Shown here in pieces: positions 1 through 8,704 of a stretch of 39,119 bases of DNA (position 1 is its first letter; each line of letters begins with the position of its first letter). Origin of the DNA: Nitrospirota bacterium (GTDB taxonomy: Bacteria > Nitrospirota > Nitrospiria > Nitrospirales > UBA8639); NCBI GenBank assembly GCA_027623995.1, contig JAQBUF010000029.1:1-39119 (forward strand), in the 5' to 3' direction. The position numbers and the translations under genes are program-made. Under the pieces are notes generated by a model, which was given only the letters and a program-made list of their open reading frames with translations, did no database searches and was not told the origin of the DNA.

Positions 1-52
1 TGATGGAGAAAAGAAAGCCAGGAAGGCCGCCTAGTCACGGCATCCCCAACAT

Positions 53-1071
53 TTGACAAAAGCTCCGCTCACGGTTGGGGTGTTCGTCAGTGGGATTACC
101 ATCTCACAGGCTCAAATGGAACTTCAGCTCGATCTCCCTCTGGGCTTGGAAAAAGAAAGCCTTGTGATTCCTGAAGACAATCCCTTGACCAGGGAAAAAG
201 TTGAACTGGGCAAACTGTTATTCTTTGACAAACGCCTGTCGGCCAATAACACCATTGCCTGTGCCAGCTGCCATATCCCAGCCTTAGCCTTTACCGATGG
301 ACAACCCGTTTCCACAGGCATTCATCGACAACAAGGGGGCGGGGGGCACCAACGGCCATTAACCGGGCCTTCAGCTCAGCTCAATTTTGGGACGGCCGCG
401 CAGCCACGTTGGAAGAACAGTCGGTAGGACCTTTTGCGAATCCTATTGAACATGGATTTGCCAATCATGACGAACTCGTGGCAAAGGTGAAAAGTATCGC
501 CGGGTATCAACCTCTCTTTGAACAGGCGTTTGGTGCAGGGAACACCACAATTGAATTGATCGCCAAGGCCATCGCTAGCTTTCAACGCACGCTGCTCTCA
601 GGCAATAGCGCCTATGACCAGTTTGGGATTGGAGGAAACGAAATGGCTTTATCAGCCAATGCACAAAATGGATTTCGCGTCTTTGTAGGAAAAGGACAAT
701 GTCTCCGCTGCCATTTCGGATTCAATTTTACAGACGAACGATTCCATAATTTAGGCGTAGATTGGGACAACGACCATATCGATGTCGGTCGGTACGGTGT
801 CACGAAAAACCCGAAGGACTTAGGCGCCTTTAAAACCCCAACCCTCCGCGAGGTCGCTCGAACAGCGCCCTACATGCACGATGGCCGGTTTGCTACCTTG
901 CGACAGGTGGTTGACTTTTATGATCAGGGAGGAATTCCCAATCCTCACATTGACCCAGTCATCAAGCCACTCAATTTGACGGATCTATAAAAAGACGACC
1001 TAGTAAAATTCTTACACGCCTTGAACGGCGAAGGGTGGGAGGTCACACCACCGACGGCATTTCCCCAGTAA
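53..1071 (+). pseudogene. Di-haem cytochrome c peroxidase / MauG-type gene, frameshifted and nonsense-mutated
   Basis: This is a remnant of a periplasmic di-haem peroxidase of the CcpA/MauG family, which moves electrons from cytochromes to peroxide or a protein substrate. Two c-type haem sites are visible, CASCH at about 259-273 and CLRCH at about 700-714, together with the family motif TAPYMHDGRFATLRQVVDFY. The first part (53-~343, TTG start) and the second part (~346-990) are in different frames. The switch lies in the G-rich run around 335-346, where loss of one G would explain it: the second frame reads APTAINRAF, as expected after the first haem region. A second lesion is an in-frame TAA at 988-990, after which the same frame continues with the normal family C-terminus (KDDLVKFLHALNGEGW) to TAA at 1069-1071. 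The N-terminus is also suspect: the residues after the TTG look like the end of a signal peptide, and the frame is closed by TAG at 32-34. One lesion could be a sequencing error; several together favour real decay. Confidence 0.85.
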
Positions 1072-1157
1072 CGACAAAGTCGAATGAAAATTGCCCTAGT
1101 TTATTAAGAGGGGCAAACGTAGCGATGCGGCATTGCATCAGTATCCGTCACGATTGC

Positions 1158-2027
1158 CTACTTCTTGGCAAGAAGAAACCCAGGATGGAGTTGGCCTTGA
1201 TACACCTCAGCCACCGGACCTTTCATCGTCAGGTGGTATTGAGAATCGACCGTAATAAGTAGGCTTCCTCCTGGTGCTTTCACGGTCACCGGGCTCTTGA
1301 TCAACCCTAAACGCACCCCAGCGCTTGCCGCGGCACAAGAAGAGGAACCTGACGCTTGGGTTTCTCCGGCTCCACGCTCCCAAATAAGAATATACAAAGA
1401 GTTTGGCCCGGTAGGGACGGCCAGTTGGACATTGGTGCGCTTGGGGAAAATCGGATGATGTTCTAATTCTGGACCCATATGGAGCAAATCCTCACGCGTC
1501 CACTTCCCGCCTTTATCCTTAAACAGCACACAATGCGGGTTGCCAACACTCACTCCCGTGAACCGCAACGATTGCCCCACCGCCTTGATCGGCTGAAGAA
1601 TAAGCTCCGGAGCACGAATCGTGCAGGGTAAGGCACTGGGCTGAAATGACGCCCGTCCCATATCGACCGTGGCCCCGATGACTTGACCGCCTTGATCGAA
1701 CTCTAAATCCACATGCACAAGTCCGCCCTTGGTTTCGACGCTAAATGATCGTCGCTTCGTCCTCTTCGTCGCGTACAAATAGCAGCCAAAAATTCGCAAT
1801 CCATTTCCTGACTTCTCGGCTTCACTGCCATCGGGATTGTAAATTCGGAGCCCAAAGTCTGCCTTCTTGGACGAAGTTAACGCCAAAATCCCGTCACTTC
1901 CCACGCCCCAATGACGGTCACAAATGGCCCGAATGAATTTTGGTGTCAGCTTAAAATCTAATTCTTTGGGATCGAGGGCAATATAGTCATTCCCCAATCC
2001 ATGACCCTTAAAAAATGCATTCTTCAT
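1158..2027 (-). CDS. dapF: Diaminopimelate epimerase family protein with both catalytic Cys replaced by Ser
   Basis: DapF converts L,L- to meso-diaminopimelate for lysine and peptidoglycan synthesis in the cytoplasm. The protein is 289 aa, slightly longer than usual. I chose the ATG at 2027 because the protein then begins MKNAFFKGHGLGNDY, the canonical N-terminus, with AGGGG a few bases upstream; a longer frame reaches 2129 but its extra residues are not family-like. Family motifs are GHGLGNDY (8-15), GNG (74-76), GNPHC (162-166), WERGAGETQ (217-225) and PGGSL (252-256). In the well-studied enzymes the two acid/base residues are Cys73 and Cys217 (H. influenzae numbering), in QCGNG and QACGSG. 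Here the matching positions are Ser73 (KSGNG) and Ser226 (QASGSS). Binding loops look intact, so the fold is kept but the classic two-thiol mechanism is not possible. It may be a divergent epimerase or another DapF-fold isomerase. The gene stands alone and converges on the decayed peroxidase gene. Confidence 0.85.
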   Translation of the reverse strand: MKNAFFKGHGLGNDYIALDPKELDFKLTPKFIRAICDRHWGVGSDGILALTSSKKADFGLRIYNPDGSEAEKSGNGLRIFGCYLYATKRTKRRSFSVETKGGLVHVDLEFDQGGQVIGATVDMGRASFQPSALPCTIRAPELILQPIKAVGQSLRFTGVSVGNPHCVLFKDKGGKWTREDLLHMGPELEHHPIFPKRTNVQLAVPTGPNSLYILIWERGAGETQASGSSSCAAASAGVRLGLIKSPVTVKAPGGSLLITVDSQYHLTMKGPVAEVYQGQLHPGFLLAKK

Positions 2028-2259
2028 GACCGCCCCTGTAAAAATGGTTGATCTAAAATACCCAGATTCAAATACACACACCAACACGTTTGCAAGCCAT
2101 ACAGGCCATAAGTCACGATGAATCACCATGCCGGCATTTATGGTGACTGGGTAAAGATAAATAAAATCGATAGGAAATTACAACGGAGGATAAAAAATTG
2201 GAGAAAATTATTAATGGCGGGGGTGATGCAGAGGCCTAACCCTTGTCAGGCCCCCCAGA

Positions 2260-3216
2260 TTATTGGTCAATGGCTTGAGCACGAGTCTGACCATAGGCGT
2301 TACGGACTGCGGCATATAAATCTAGGGTACTATCTTCAATTCCTTCAAAAGAATCCACGTTCTGGGCACGAGTGTTCACCGTTTCACAGACTCGTTTCGA
2401 GGCCTGGGCGACAAATGGCAGGACATAATTTAAGGGATCCAAGGCTAAGTCGGCCAATGTCCCAACCCCATCCCGAATCGTCGTGGGTGGAAGCAGTGGC
2501 AACACTAAATATGGCCCTGTTCCCACACCAAGTTTCGCCAGCGTTTGCCCAGCATCTTCCTCAACAGGTGCCGTGAGACCAAACTGCGCTTCAGCAACAT
2601 CGAAAAACCCTGCCAGCCCGATAGTGCTGTTGATCAAAAATCGGCTGACCACCACACCAGCTTCCGATACCTTCCCCTGAAGCAAATTGTTGGTCAAGCG
2701 AGGCACGATACGAATATTGGAAAACGCCTTTCCCAAGGCTTCTTCTGCCACATCGGGCATAATGGCATGATAGCCTCTGGCTACTGGCCGGATAACTCGC
2801 CGATCTAAACCCAGATTAAAATCAAACACGGTAGAATTGAAATTTTCCCATGGGTCCTGCACAACCTTTGACGGATTTTCATCAAAAGGGTCTAGATATA
2901 TATCCTCCACCATATATTCATCGAGCATAGAGATATCATCATTCTTGTGGCCAATCGGGTCAGAGTGACTTCGGTCTACGGAGCGAGCAACAATTTTGTG
3001 TGAGACTTTTGTTGGAGAAGGCCGACCTTGAACCTCGAGAATCATTTTTTCAACTAGGCCAATCTGTTGATCAAGCTGCCCTTGTTGTTGAAGAAGAGCC
3101 AGGATGGTCGAACCTTCGGCGTTTGATTCCGCCATAACAGCCGTTGCGCTCAGGTTTAGCCCAAAGACAAGTAGGGAAAGAGAAGCGAATGTGTGAATTT
3201 TTGATCTTGCTTGCAT
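2260..3216 (-). CDS. mlaA: MlaA (VacJ)-family outer-membrane lipid-asymmetry protein, apparently not a lipoprotein
   Basis: MlaA sits at the outer membrane and removes mislocalised phospholipids from its outer leaflet, passing them to the Mla transport system. The 318-aa product has an N-terminal signal peptide with a probable type I cleavage site after AVMA (about residue 29). A glutamine-rich, probably helical linker follows. The MlaA domain starts at about residue 120 with DPWENFNSTVFDFN and contains LDRRVIRPVARGY, NNLLQGK, RFLINSTIGLAGFFDVA, GPYLVLPLLPP and DPLNYVLPF, all family hallmarks. The E. coli protein is a lipoprotein; no lipobox cysteine is seen here. AGGAG lies 6-7 nt before the ATG. 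MlaE, MlaF and MlaD homologues are encoded about 14 kb away on the other strand, so the pathway is split in two loci. Family assignment is firm; partner specificity is inferred. Confidence 0.9.
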   Translation of the reverse strand: MQARSKIHTFASLSLLVFGLNLSATAVMAESNAEGSTILALLQQQGQLDQQIGLVEKMILEVQGRPSPTKVSHKIVARSVDRSHSDPIGHKNDDISMLDEYMVEDIYLDPFDENPSKVVQDPWENFNSTVFDFNLGLDRRVIRPVARGYHAIMPDVAEEALGKAFSNIRIVPRLTNNLLQGKVSEAGVVVSRFLINSTIGLAGFFDVAEAQFGLTAPVEEDAGQTLAKLGVGTGPYLVLPLLPPTTIRDGVGTLADLALDPLNYVLPFVAQASKRVCETVNTRAQNVDSFEGIEDSTLDLYAAVRNAYGQTRAQAIDQ

Positions 3217-3553
3217 CAGACTCTCCTTAAAAAACCATTTGAAACACTATTGGCTATTACCGCTTGCCAACAATATTGCAGAGTTGATGCCAAAGAAGAA
3301 TACTGCCATCAAAGGTAAATTTTCATTTATTTTTCAATGAGTTTTGATTACACACCTTCAGAGATTAATACATTTTTACATTCACTAGACCACGCTATTT
3401 CATGGCTAAACGATATATCGTGGCCTATCACTTCTAGATTTTGGACAAATCGAGGAGGCGTCACACATGAATCCCATCGCAGAGAGGAGTTCTTTCCCCG
3501 TCCCTTCAGATTGTGCTACATCCTTGGCACACCTTTTTCATAGAAAATAAAAA
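3217..3553. other. Intergenic region between mlaA and polA (divergent)
   Basis: This AT-rich gap lies between two divergently transcribed genes, so it must hold both promoters, but I see no convincing -35/-10 pair. A 68-codon frame at 3337-3543 runs through it. It lacks a clear ribosome binding site, resembles no family and ends inside the polA leader, so I do not call it. Confidence 0.5.
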
Positions 3554-3579
3554 TGCAGAGCCAACCAATCGGCTCTGCA
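3554..3579 (-). terminator. Perfect 9-bp hairpin just upstream of polA, terminator-like on the minus strand
   Basis: TGCAGAGCC (3554-3562) and GGCTCTGCA (3571-3579) pair perfectly around an 8-nt loop. Read on the minus strand the stem is followed by a T-rich tract (TTTTTATTTTC), which is the layout of an intrinsic terminator. No minus-strand gene lies upstream of it. It could stop antisense transcription leaving polA, or act as a structure in the polA leader, since it ends only 11 nt before the likely start codon. Confidence 0.45.
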
Positions 3580-3590
3580 CACACCACGAT

Positions 3591-6428
3591 ATGATGATGA
3601 CCCCAAAAAACCAGGACGCCACTGAGAAGCATCTTTGCCTAGTCGATGGCTCAAGCTTCATATTTCGAGCTTTTCACGCCCTGCCAATCCTCACCCGACC
3701 AGACGGAACTCCAGTCAATGCCGTCATGGGCTTTTCTAACATGTTGCTAAAACTACTCGATGACCTCCACGCCACACATTTAGCCGTGATCTTCGATTCA
3801 GCCCGGAAAACCTTTCGTAATGACATCTCCGCTGATTACAAAGCGAACCGTCCCGAGCCACCGGACGAATTGATCCCTCAATTTTCTTTAGTGCGGGATG
3901 CCACCCGCGCATTCAATGTGGAATGTATTGAGGCACCAGGATTTGAGGCAGATGACCTGATTGCGACCTATGCCAAGCAAGCAGAAGCTGAGGGCGTAGA
4001 AGTGATTATTGTGTCGTCGGACAAAGACCTCATGCAATTGGTCACGGATCGCGTGAGCATGTTCGACGCCATTAAAAACAAGAAAATCGGCCCCAAGGAA
4101 GTGCAAGAAAAATTTGGCGTCGGACCAGACAAAGTGGTGGATGTCCAAGCCTTGGCAGGGGATGCGACAGACAATGTCCCCGGCGTCCCAGGCATTGGCA
4201 TAAAAACCGCGGCACAACTCATCCAAGAATATGGAGATCTGGATTCAGTATTGGCGCGAGCCGGTGAAATCAAACAACCGAAACGACGCCAAAGCCTTAT
4301 CGACTTTGCCGATCAAGCCAGGATGTCTCGAGAACTTGTGCGCCTTCGGAATGACGTGCCGACTGGAATAACAGTAGACCAATTGCAGCGCAAAAACCCT
4401 GATCCGCAACAACTACTCAGCTTCCTGAACGAACAAGGCTTCAAAGGTCTCGTCGCCAAAATTCAAAGCCGCCTGAAGGCTTCTGGGGAAAAGGTTCCTG
4501 ACATTGAAGGAGCACCGCCAACCAAACCAAGGACTTCGGTCACCTCACATTATGAACTGGTGCAATCCACGGCCGTCCTGCAAGATTGGGTCACCCAAGC
4601 GCGCTATGCTGGAGCATTCGCCGTCGATACTGAAACCACGTCCTTGGATGAAAGCCGCGCGGAATTGGTGGGCATTTCGCTCTGTGTAAAGCCCGGCCAT
4701 GCCTGCTACATCCCACTCGCTCACCGACATCCTGAACCATCATCGGAATTAGACTTTTCCGAGACACCGATCCAAAAGGAAGCCTCTCACCAGAATGAAC
4801 CATTGGTGCAAATTCCCATCGATGAAGCACTTGATATCCTGCGTCCGCTCTTAGCCGACCCGTCCGTACTCAAAATCGGGCATAATTTAAAATACGACAT
4901 CGTGGTGCTTCAGCGATATGGTGTCACCATCTCACCAGTCGACGACACGATGTTGATGTCCTATATCCTGGACGGCGGCAGTCATGGCCACAGCATGGAT
5001 GAATTGGCCGGCCTGCATTTTGGGCATACCACGATCAAGTTTAAGGAAGTTGCCGGTGCGGGGAAATCACAAATCACCTTCGATCTCGTTCCCCTCGAGA
5101 AAGCCTTAACCTATGCCGCCGAAGATGCAGACGTCACACTCCAATTTCACCAATTGCTCAAACCTCGCTTGTTGGCCGAACGCATGGTCACGCCCTATGA
5201 AACTTTAGAACGGCCCCTCATCCCCGTGCTTGTCGACATGGAAACCGAGGGAATCAAAGTGGATCGCGAACAACTCGAAGCCCTCAGCAAGGACTTCGAA
5301 GCACGCCAAGCCATATTAGAAAAGAACATTCACGAACTGGCCGGGCATGAATTTAACGTGGGATCGCCCAAGCAACTAGGCACCGTGATGTTTGAGGAAA
5401 TGCAACTCGGCAGTGGACAAAAAGGTAAATCCGGGGCCTTCTCCACCGGAGCCGATGTATTGGAAGCCTTAGCCGCAGAAGGACATGAGCTACCAGCCAA
5501 AATGTTAGCGTGGCGGCAGCTCGACAAATTGAAAAGTACCTATAGTGATGCCTTAGTCGAACAGATCAATCCACGGACCGGCCGCGTCCACACCTCCTAT
5601 GCCATGGCCGGCGCTTCCACGGGCCGTCTATCCTCAACCAATCCCAATCTTCAAAATATTCCCATCCGTACCGAAGATGGTCGAAAGATTCGCCATGCCT
5701 TTGTGGCCAATCCCGGATGGACATTGCTGTCCTTGGATTATTCTCAAATTGAACTTCGTCTACTCGCGCACATTGCCGACATCGAAGTCTTGAAACAGGC
5801 ATTCCACGAAGGGCAAGACATTCATGCCCTCACCGCCAGCCAAATTTTTGGAGTTGAAGCCAAGGATTTAGATCCGGCCATGCGCCGTAAAGCCAAGGCG
5901 ATTAACTTTGGCATCATTTACGGCATCAGCGCATTCGGACTCAGTCGGCAACTTAGCATTTCCAACGAAGAAGCCGCCGCCTACATGAAAGCCTATTTCG
6001 AACGCTACCCCGGCATTCACGAGTACATGGACAGCATTAAACAATTCTGCCGCGAACATGGATACGTCGAAACACTCTTCGGTCGTCGCGTCCATGTGCC
6101 AGGCATTCACGAACGTAACGCCGCCCGGAGAAATTTCTCCGAACGCGCCGCCATCAATGCCCCCATCCAAGGCACCGCTGCTGACATTCTCAAACGCGCC
6201 ATGATTCGCGTACCAGCAGCATTGGCACAACACAATCTCACCACCAAAGCCAAAATGCTCCTCACCGTCCACGATGAATTGCTCTTTGAAGTTGAAGAAA
6301 GTGCGGTTGATCAAACAAGCGAGGTGGTGAAGAAAGTTATGGAATCAGCATCGCTGCCAGTACTCCAACTATCCATACCCCTCACCGTCGATGTCGGGCA
6401 AGGCACTTCCTGGGGCGAAGCGCATTAA
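3591..6428 (+). CDS. polA: DNA polymerase I
   Basis: DNA polymerase I fills gaps and removes RNA primers during replication and repair. With the ATG at 3591 the product is 945 aa, a normal length. There are three successive ATG codons (3591, 3594, 3597) and no strong Shine-Dalgarno sequence; a longer frame from 3513 would add 26 residues that do not look like the family. Domains in order are: an N-terminal 5'-3' flap exonuclease (about 15-290, with LVDGSSFIFRAFHALP and DKDLMQLV); a 3'-5' proofreading exonuclease of DnaQ type (about 320-520), which looks active because it keeps the DTET motif in FAVDTETTSLD; and a family A polymerase (about 540-945). The polymerase has motif A DYSQIELRLLAHI, motif B RRKAKAINFGIIYG and motif C TVHDELLFEV. 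The hairpin at 3554-3579 lies directly upstream. Nothing in the domains looks broken. Confidence 0.97.
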   Translation: MMMTPKNQDATEKHLCLVDGSSFIFRAFHALPILTRPDGTPVNAVMGFSNMLLKLLDDLHATHLAVIFDSARKTFRNDISADYKANRPEPPDELIPQFSLVRDATRAFNVECIEAPGFEADDLIATYAKQAEAEGVEVIIVSSDKDLMQLVTDRVSMFDAIKNKKIGPKEVQEKFGVGPDKVVDVQALAGDATDNVPGVPGIGIKTAAQLIQEYGDLDSVLARAGEIKQPKRRQSLIDFADQARMSRELVRLRNDVPTGITVDQLQRKNPDPQQLLSFLNEQGFKGLVAKIQSRLKASGEKVPDIEGAPPTKPRTSVTSHYELVQSTAVLQDWVTQARYAGAFAVDTETTSLDESRAELVGISLCVKPGHACYIPLAHRHPEPSSELDFSETPIQKEASHQNEPLVQIPIDEALDILRPLLADPSVLKIGHNLKYDIVVLQRYGVTISPVDDTMLMSYILDGGSHGHSMDELAGLHFGHTTIKFKEVAGAGKSQITFDLVPLEKALTYAAEDADVTLQFHQLLKPRLLAERMVTPYETLERPLIPVLVDMETEGIKVDREQLEALSKDFEARQAILEKNIHELAGHEFNVGSPKQLGTVMFEEMQLGSGQKGKSGAFSTGADVLEALAAEGHELPAKMLAWRQLDKLKSTYSDALVEQINPRTGRVHTSYAMAGASTGRLSSTNPNLQNIPIRTEDGRKIRHAFVANPGWTLLSLDYSQIELRLLAHIADIEVLKQAFHEGQDIHALTASQIFGVEAKDLDPAMRRKAKAINFGIIYGISAFGLSRQLSISNEEAAAYMKAYFERYPGIHEYMDSIKQFCREHGYVETLFGRRVHVPGIHERNAARRNFSERAAINAPIQGTAADILKRAMIRVPAALAQHNLTTKAKMLLTVHDELLFEVEESAVDQTSEVVKKVMESASLPVLQLSIPLTVDVGQGTSWGEAH

Positions 6429-6606
6429 ATATGACCCAGCGGAATCGGAATTCACCTCGATAGTACTTAGCTCGAAACCCTGAGCCTTTCTCTAATTCTC
6501 CGTTACCTTTTTCCAAACGTTTCACTGGAGTCAATTTCATAATTCTTTTATAATTACTGAATTATCGAGGTGAAAAGCCCGCAAATGAAATCGAGAAGAA
6601 TGCATC

Positions 6607-6843
6607 GTGCCAACTGTTCGTGACATTGAAGGTCCCTATCGAGTTTTCTTCTATAGTTTTGACTGTAACGAACCTAAGCATGTACATGTACAACGCGAGC
6701 GAAAGATTTGTAAGTTTTGGCTAAACCCATTGACCTTAGCTGGCAATGATGGATTTCGGCCACGAGAATTGAACCAAATTCGCCAATTGATTCACCAACA
6801 CCTGGGGAAAATTGTAGAAGCTTGGGAGGAACATTGTGGATAA
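6607..6843 (+). CDS. DUF4160 family small protein
   Basis: This is a 78-aa cytoplasmic protein with the DUF4160 pattern: an N-terminal GPYRVFFYSFD, then the HVHVQRE segment, and the C-terminal LNQIRQLIHQHLGKIVEAWEEH helix. The likely start is GTG at 6607. It overlaps the next gene by 8 nt, so the two are translationally coupled. DUF4160 and DUF2442 genes are often found side by side in bacteria and have been suggested to be toxin-antitoxin-like or to belong to mobile gene cassettes; no biochemical role is established that I know of. A TATAAT hexamer at 6549-6554 could be its -10 box, but no good -35 box is at the right distance. The pair sits between two housekeeping DNA repair genes and looks like a small inserted cassette. 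Confidence 0.75.
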   Translation: MPTVRDIEGPYRVFFYSFDCNEPKHVHVQRERKICKFWLNPLTLAGNDGFRPRELNQIRQLIHQHLGKIVEAWEEHCG

Positions 6844-7093
6844 ACACGAACCAAAAATTACTTCAATAGAAGTTTCCGATGAATCCATCACCGCGCAATT
6901 GACAGATGGACGCGCCATCTCCGTACCTCTGGTCTGGTCATGGCGTCTGGCCAATGCGACACCTGAGCAACGTAACCATTTCGAAATCATTGGTAGTGGA
7001 CAAGGCGTCCACTGGCCAGATATTGATGAAGACCTCAGTGCAAGAGGCATGCTTGAAGGCATTCCCGCACACCCAGCGAAACAACCAGCCTGA
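6836..7093 (+). CDS. DUF2442 family small protein
   Basis: This is an 85-aa protein matching the DUF2442 pattern: an N-terminal beta strand segment (ITSIEVSDESITAQLTDGR), the core ISVPLVWSWRLANATPEQR, and the signature HFEIIGSGQGVHWPDIDEDLS. The C-terminal tail after SARGML is the usual place where the domain ends. The GTG start at 6836 lies within the end of the DUF4160 gene (8-nt overlap), and a Shine-Dalgarno-like GGGAGGA lies about 6-7 nt before it. The pair probably forms one transcript and perhaps one complex. The function is unknown; a DNA-binding or antitoxin-like role is only a guess from neighbourhoods in other genomes. Confidence 0.8.
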   Translation: MDKHEPKITSIEVSDESITAQLTDGRAISVPLVWSWRLANATPEQRNHFEIIGSGQGVHWPDIDEDLSARGMLEGIPAHPAKQPA

Positions 7094-7196
7094 TTTCCCA
7101 TTAAAGATTTTTTGATTTGTCCAGCTTGCAGATCAAGCAGCCCTCCTTGCGGCAATAGTTTGTCACAACCCAATCGAACCCTTTAGAATCTCTGTT

Positions 7197-7970
7197 ATGA
7201 AAATCGCGACCTGGAATGTGAACTCCATTAAATCACGGCTCCCGCATGTCATGGATTACCTGAAAGAGGTGAGCCCTGATGTGTTGTTGCTCCAAGAGTT
7301 GAAATGTCTGGAAGAAAATTTCCCGGGAAGCGAGATTGAAGACCTGGGGTATAATTTCGCCGTCGTGGGACAAAAAACCTATAACGGCGTAGCCATCATT
7401 GCGAAACAACCTATCGAGGTCGAACAGCGAGCGTTGCCAGGCGATTCAACTGACGAGCAAGCGCGGTATGTCGAAGCTATTATTGGAAAAGTCCGCGTGG
7501 CGTCGATTTACCTTCCCAATGGCAACCCCATCGACACGGAAAAGTTTCCGTACAAATTGGCTTGGATGGATCGGCTCATTGCCCATGTCCGAACTCTCCT
7601 TACCTACGAGGAAACGTTGGTTTTGGGTGGCGATTACAATGTCTGTCCTACGGATGATGATGTGTATGACCCCGATGGATTCGCTGGTGATGCTCTCTGC
7701 CACCCGGAAACCCGTGCCCGGTTTCGAACATTGTGTTTTCTGGGACTGACTGATGCGCTTCGAGCGCAACACCCACAATTAGGCTTGTACACCTTTTGGG
7801 ATTACCAGGCTGGATGCTGGAATAAGGATCAGGGGTTACGCATTGACCATTTGTTACTGTCTCCCCAAGCTACGGATCGACTCATAGCCACTGGTGTCGA
7901 CAAAGATCCACGTGGGAAAGAGAAGCCATCCGACCATACGCCGGTGTGGTGTGAGTTAGCTGCTAGTTAA
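7197..7970 (+). CDS. xth: Exodeoxyribonuclease III (AP endonuclease)
   Basis: Exonuclease III cleaves the backbone at abasic sites and removes 3' blocking groups in base excision repair. The 257-aa protein is of normal length and starts with MKIATWNVNSIKSRL, the classic N-terminus. Catalytic and metal-binding elements of the endonuclease/exonuclease/phosphatase fold are present: QELK with the metal-binding Glu (about residue 34), the GGDYNVCP motif (Asp and Asn of the active site, about 145-152), RIDHLLLS, and the C-terminal KPSDHTPVW with the catalytic Asp-His pair. It is on the same strand as the DUF4160/DUF2442 pair but 103 nt away, so co-transcription is uncertain. Confidence 0.95.
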   Translation: MKIATWNVNSIKSRLPHVMDYLKEVSPDVLLLQELKCLEENFPGSEIEDLGYNFAVVGQKTYNGVAIIAKQPIEVEQRALPGDSTDEQARYVEAIIGKVRVASIYLPNGNPIDTEKFPYKLAWMDRLIAHVRTLLTYEETLVLGGDYNVCPTDDDVYDPDGFAGDALCHPETRARFRTLCFLGLTDALRAQHPQLGLYTFWDYQAGCWNKDQGLRIDHLLLSPQATDRLIATGVDKDPRGKEKPSDHTPVWCELAAS

Positions 7971-8031
7971 TTCCGAACTGAGCCCTTTGGCTATGCTCAG
8001 GCCAGGCTTGTCGACAAGTGGAGTAGATCTA

Positions 8032-8388
8032 TTAGCCCAATCTCTTCCGATCTAAAATTCCTAGAGCTCCCGTAAAGATCAATAGGACCAACGGAACCGG
8101 CACTGCCGCCATCTCACCAGCCTGAAAATGAGTCAAGGCTGCGACAACCATCGTCACACCTAGCACCATTACGCCAACCAGCCTCAAGCGTCGGACAAGC
8201 AACAGCCCAGCTCCAGCCACCTCTATCACTCCCGTGAAATACACAAACCACGAGGGATAGCCCCACCGAACGAAATTTTCCATTTGGATTTCTGGCTGTA
8301 AGAGTTTTGAAAATCCAGCCGCAAAAAAGAATACCGCCAGCAGCAGAGCAAAACCGAGGATGCCCCATTCTTTCCATGTATTGCGCAT
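8032..8388 (-). CDS. DoxX-family inner-membrane protein
   Basis: This 118-aa protein is mostly hydrophobic, with about four predicted membrane helices (roughly residues 9-25, 45-62, 67-86 and 93-110). The pattern LLLAVFFFAAGFSKLLQPE followed by FTGVIEVAGAGLLLV is typical of the DoxX family, which includes subunits of terminal oxidase or thiosulfate:quinone oxidoreductase complexes and many uncharacterised membrane proteins. I prefer the ATG at 8388; a GTG directly before it (8391) would add one residue. There is no operon partner; the next gene on this strand is separated by a short inverted-repeat element. The specific role is unknown. Confidence 0.8.
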   Translation of the reverse strand: MRNTWKEWGILGFALLLAVFFFAAGFSKLLQPEIQMENFVRWGYPSWFVYFTGVIEVAGAGLLLVRRLRLVGVMVLGVTMVVAALTHFQAGEMAAVPVPLVLLIFTGALGILDRKRLG

Positions 8389-8436
8389 CACAACAATAGA
8401 CCTCTCCCCAACTTACTTTCGCGACTTAAACTCTTC

Positions 8437-8560
8437 AGGGAATGTTGAAAAAAGCCGCCAGCGGCGTTCTCGCCATTTTGCCGTGCTCACGTACTGAAAG
8501 TACACTCCGCGCGTCAAAATGGCTGCGGCCTTGCTGGACGAACTTTTTTGAACATTCCCT
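8437..8560. repeat. MITE/REP-like element with 18-bp terminal inverted repeats (copy 1)
   Basis: The 124-bp element begins AGGGAATGTTGAAAAAAG and ends with the reverse complement of AGGGAATGTTCAAAAAAG, one mismatch in 18 bp. Inside, a core contains CTGCGGCCTTGCTGGAC (8523-8539), present in reverse orientation in the element at 32062-32260. No transposase gene is seen. It lies between the DoxX gene and the small lipoprotein gene. Confidence 0.8.
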
Positions 8561-8704
8561 CTCACTGCTGTTAGCCGTCTGTCCTGGAGCATTTACGGCT
8601 CCTCGACATGAAATATTCAACAGGCCCCTTCACAAAAACGACCTCTATGAACCGTATGATTAAAAAACTCGTGTTCCAAGATTCCTGGGCAAAGAGGTGG
8701 GGAC

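Noticed and set aside
1035-1262. Open frame of 75 codons on the plus strand.
   Set aside because: It lies between the decayed peroxidase and dapF, overlaps both ends and reads as unrelated sequence.
2118-2576. Open frame of 152 codons on the plus strand.
   Set aside because: It is mostly antisense to mlaA and has no family features.
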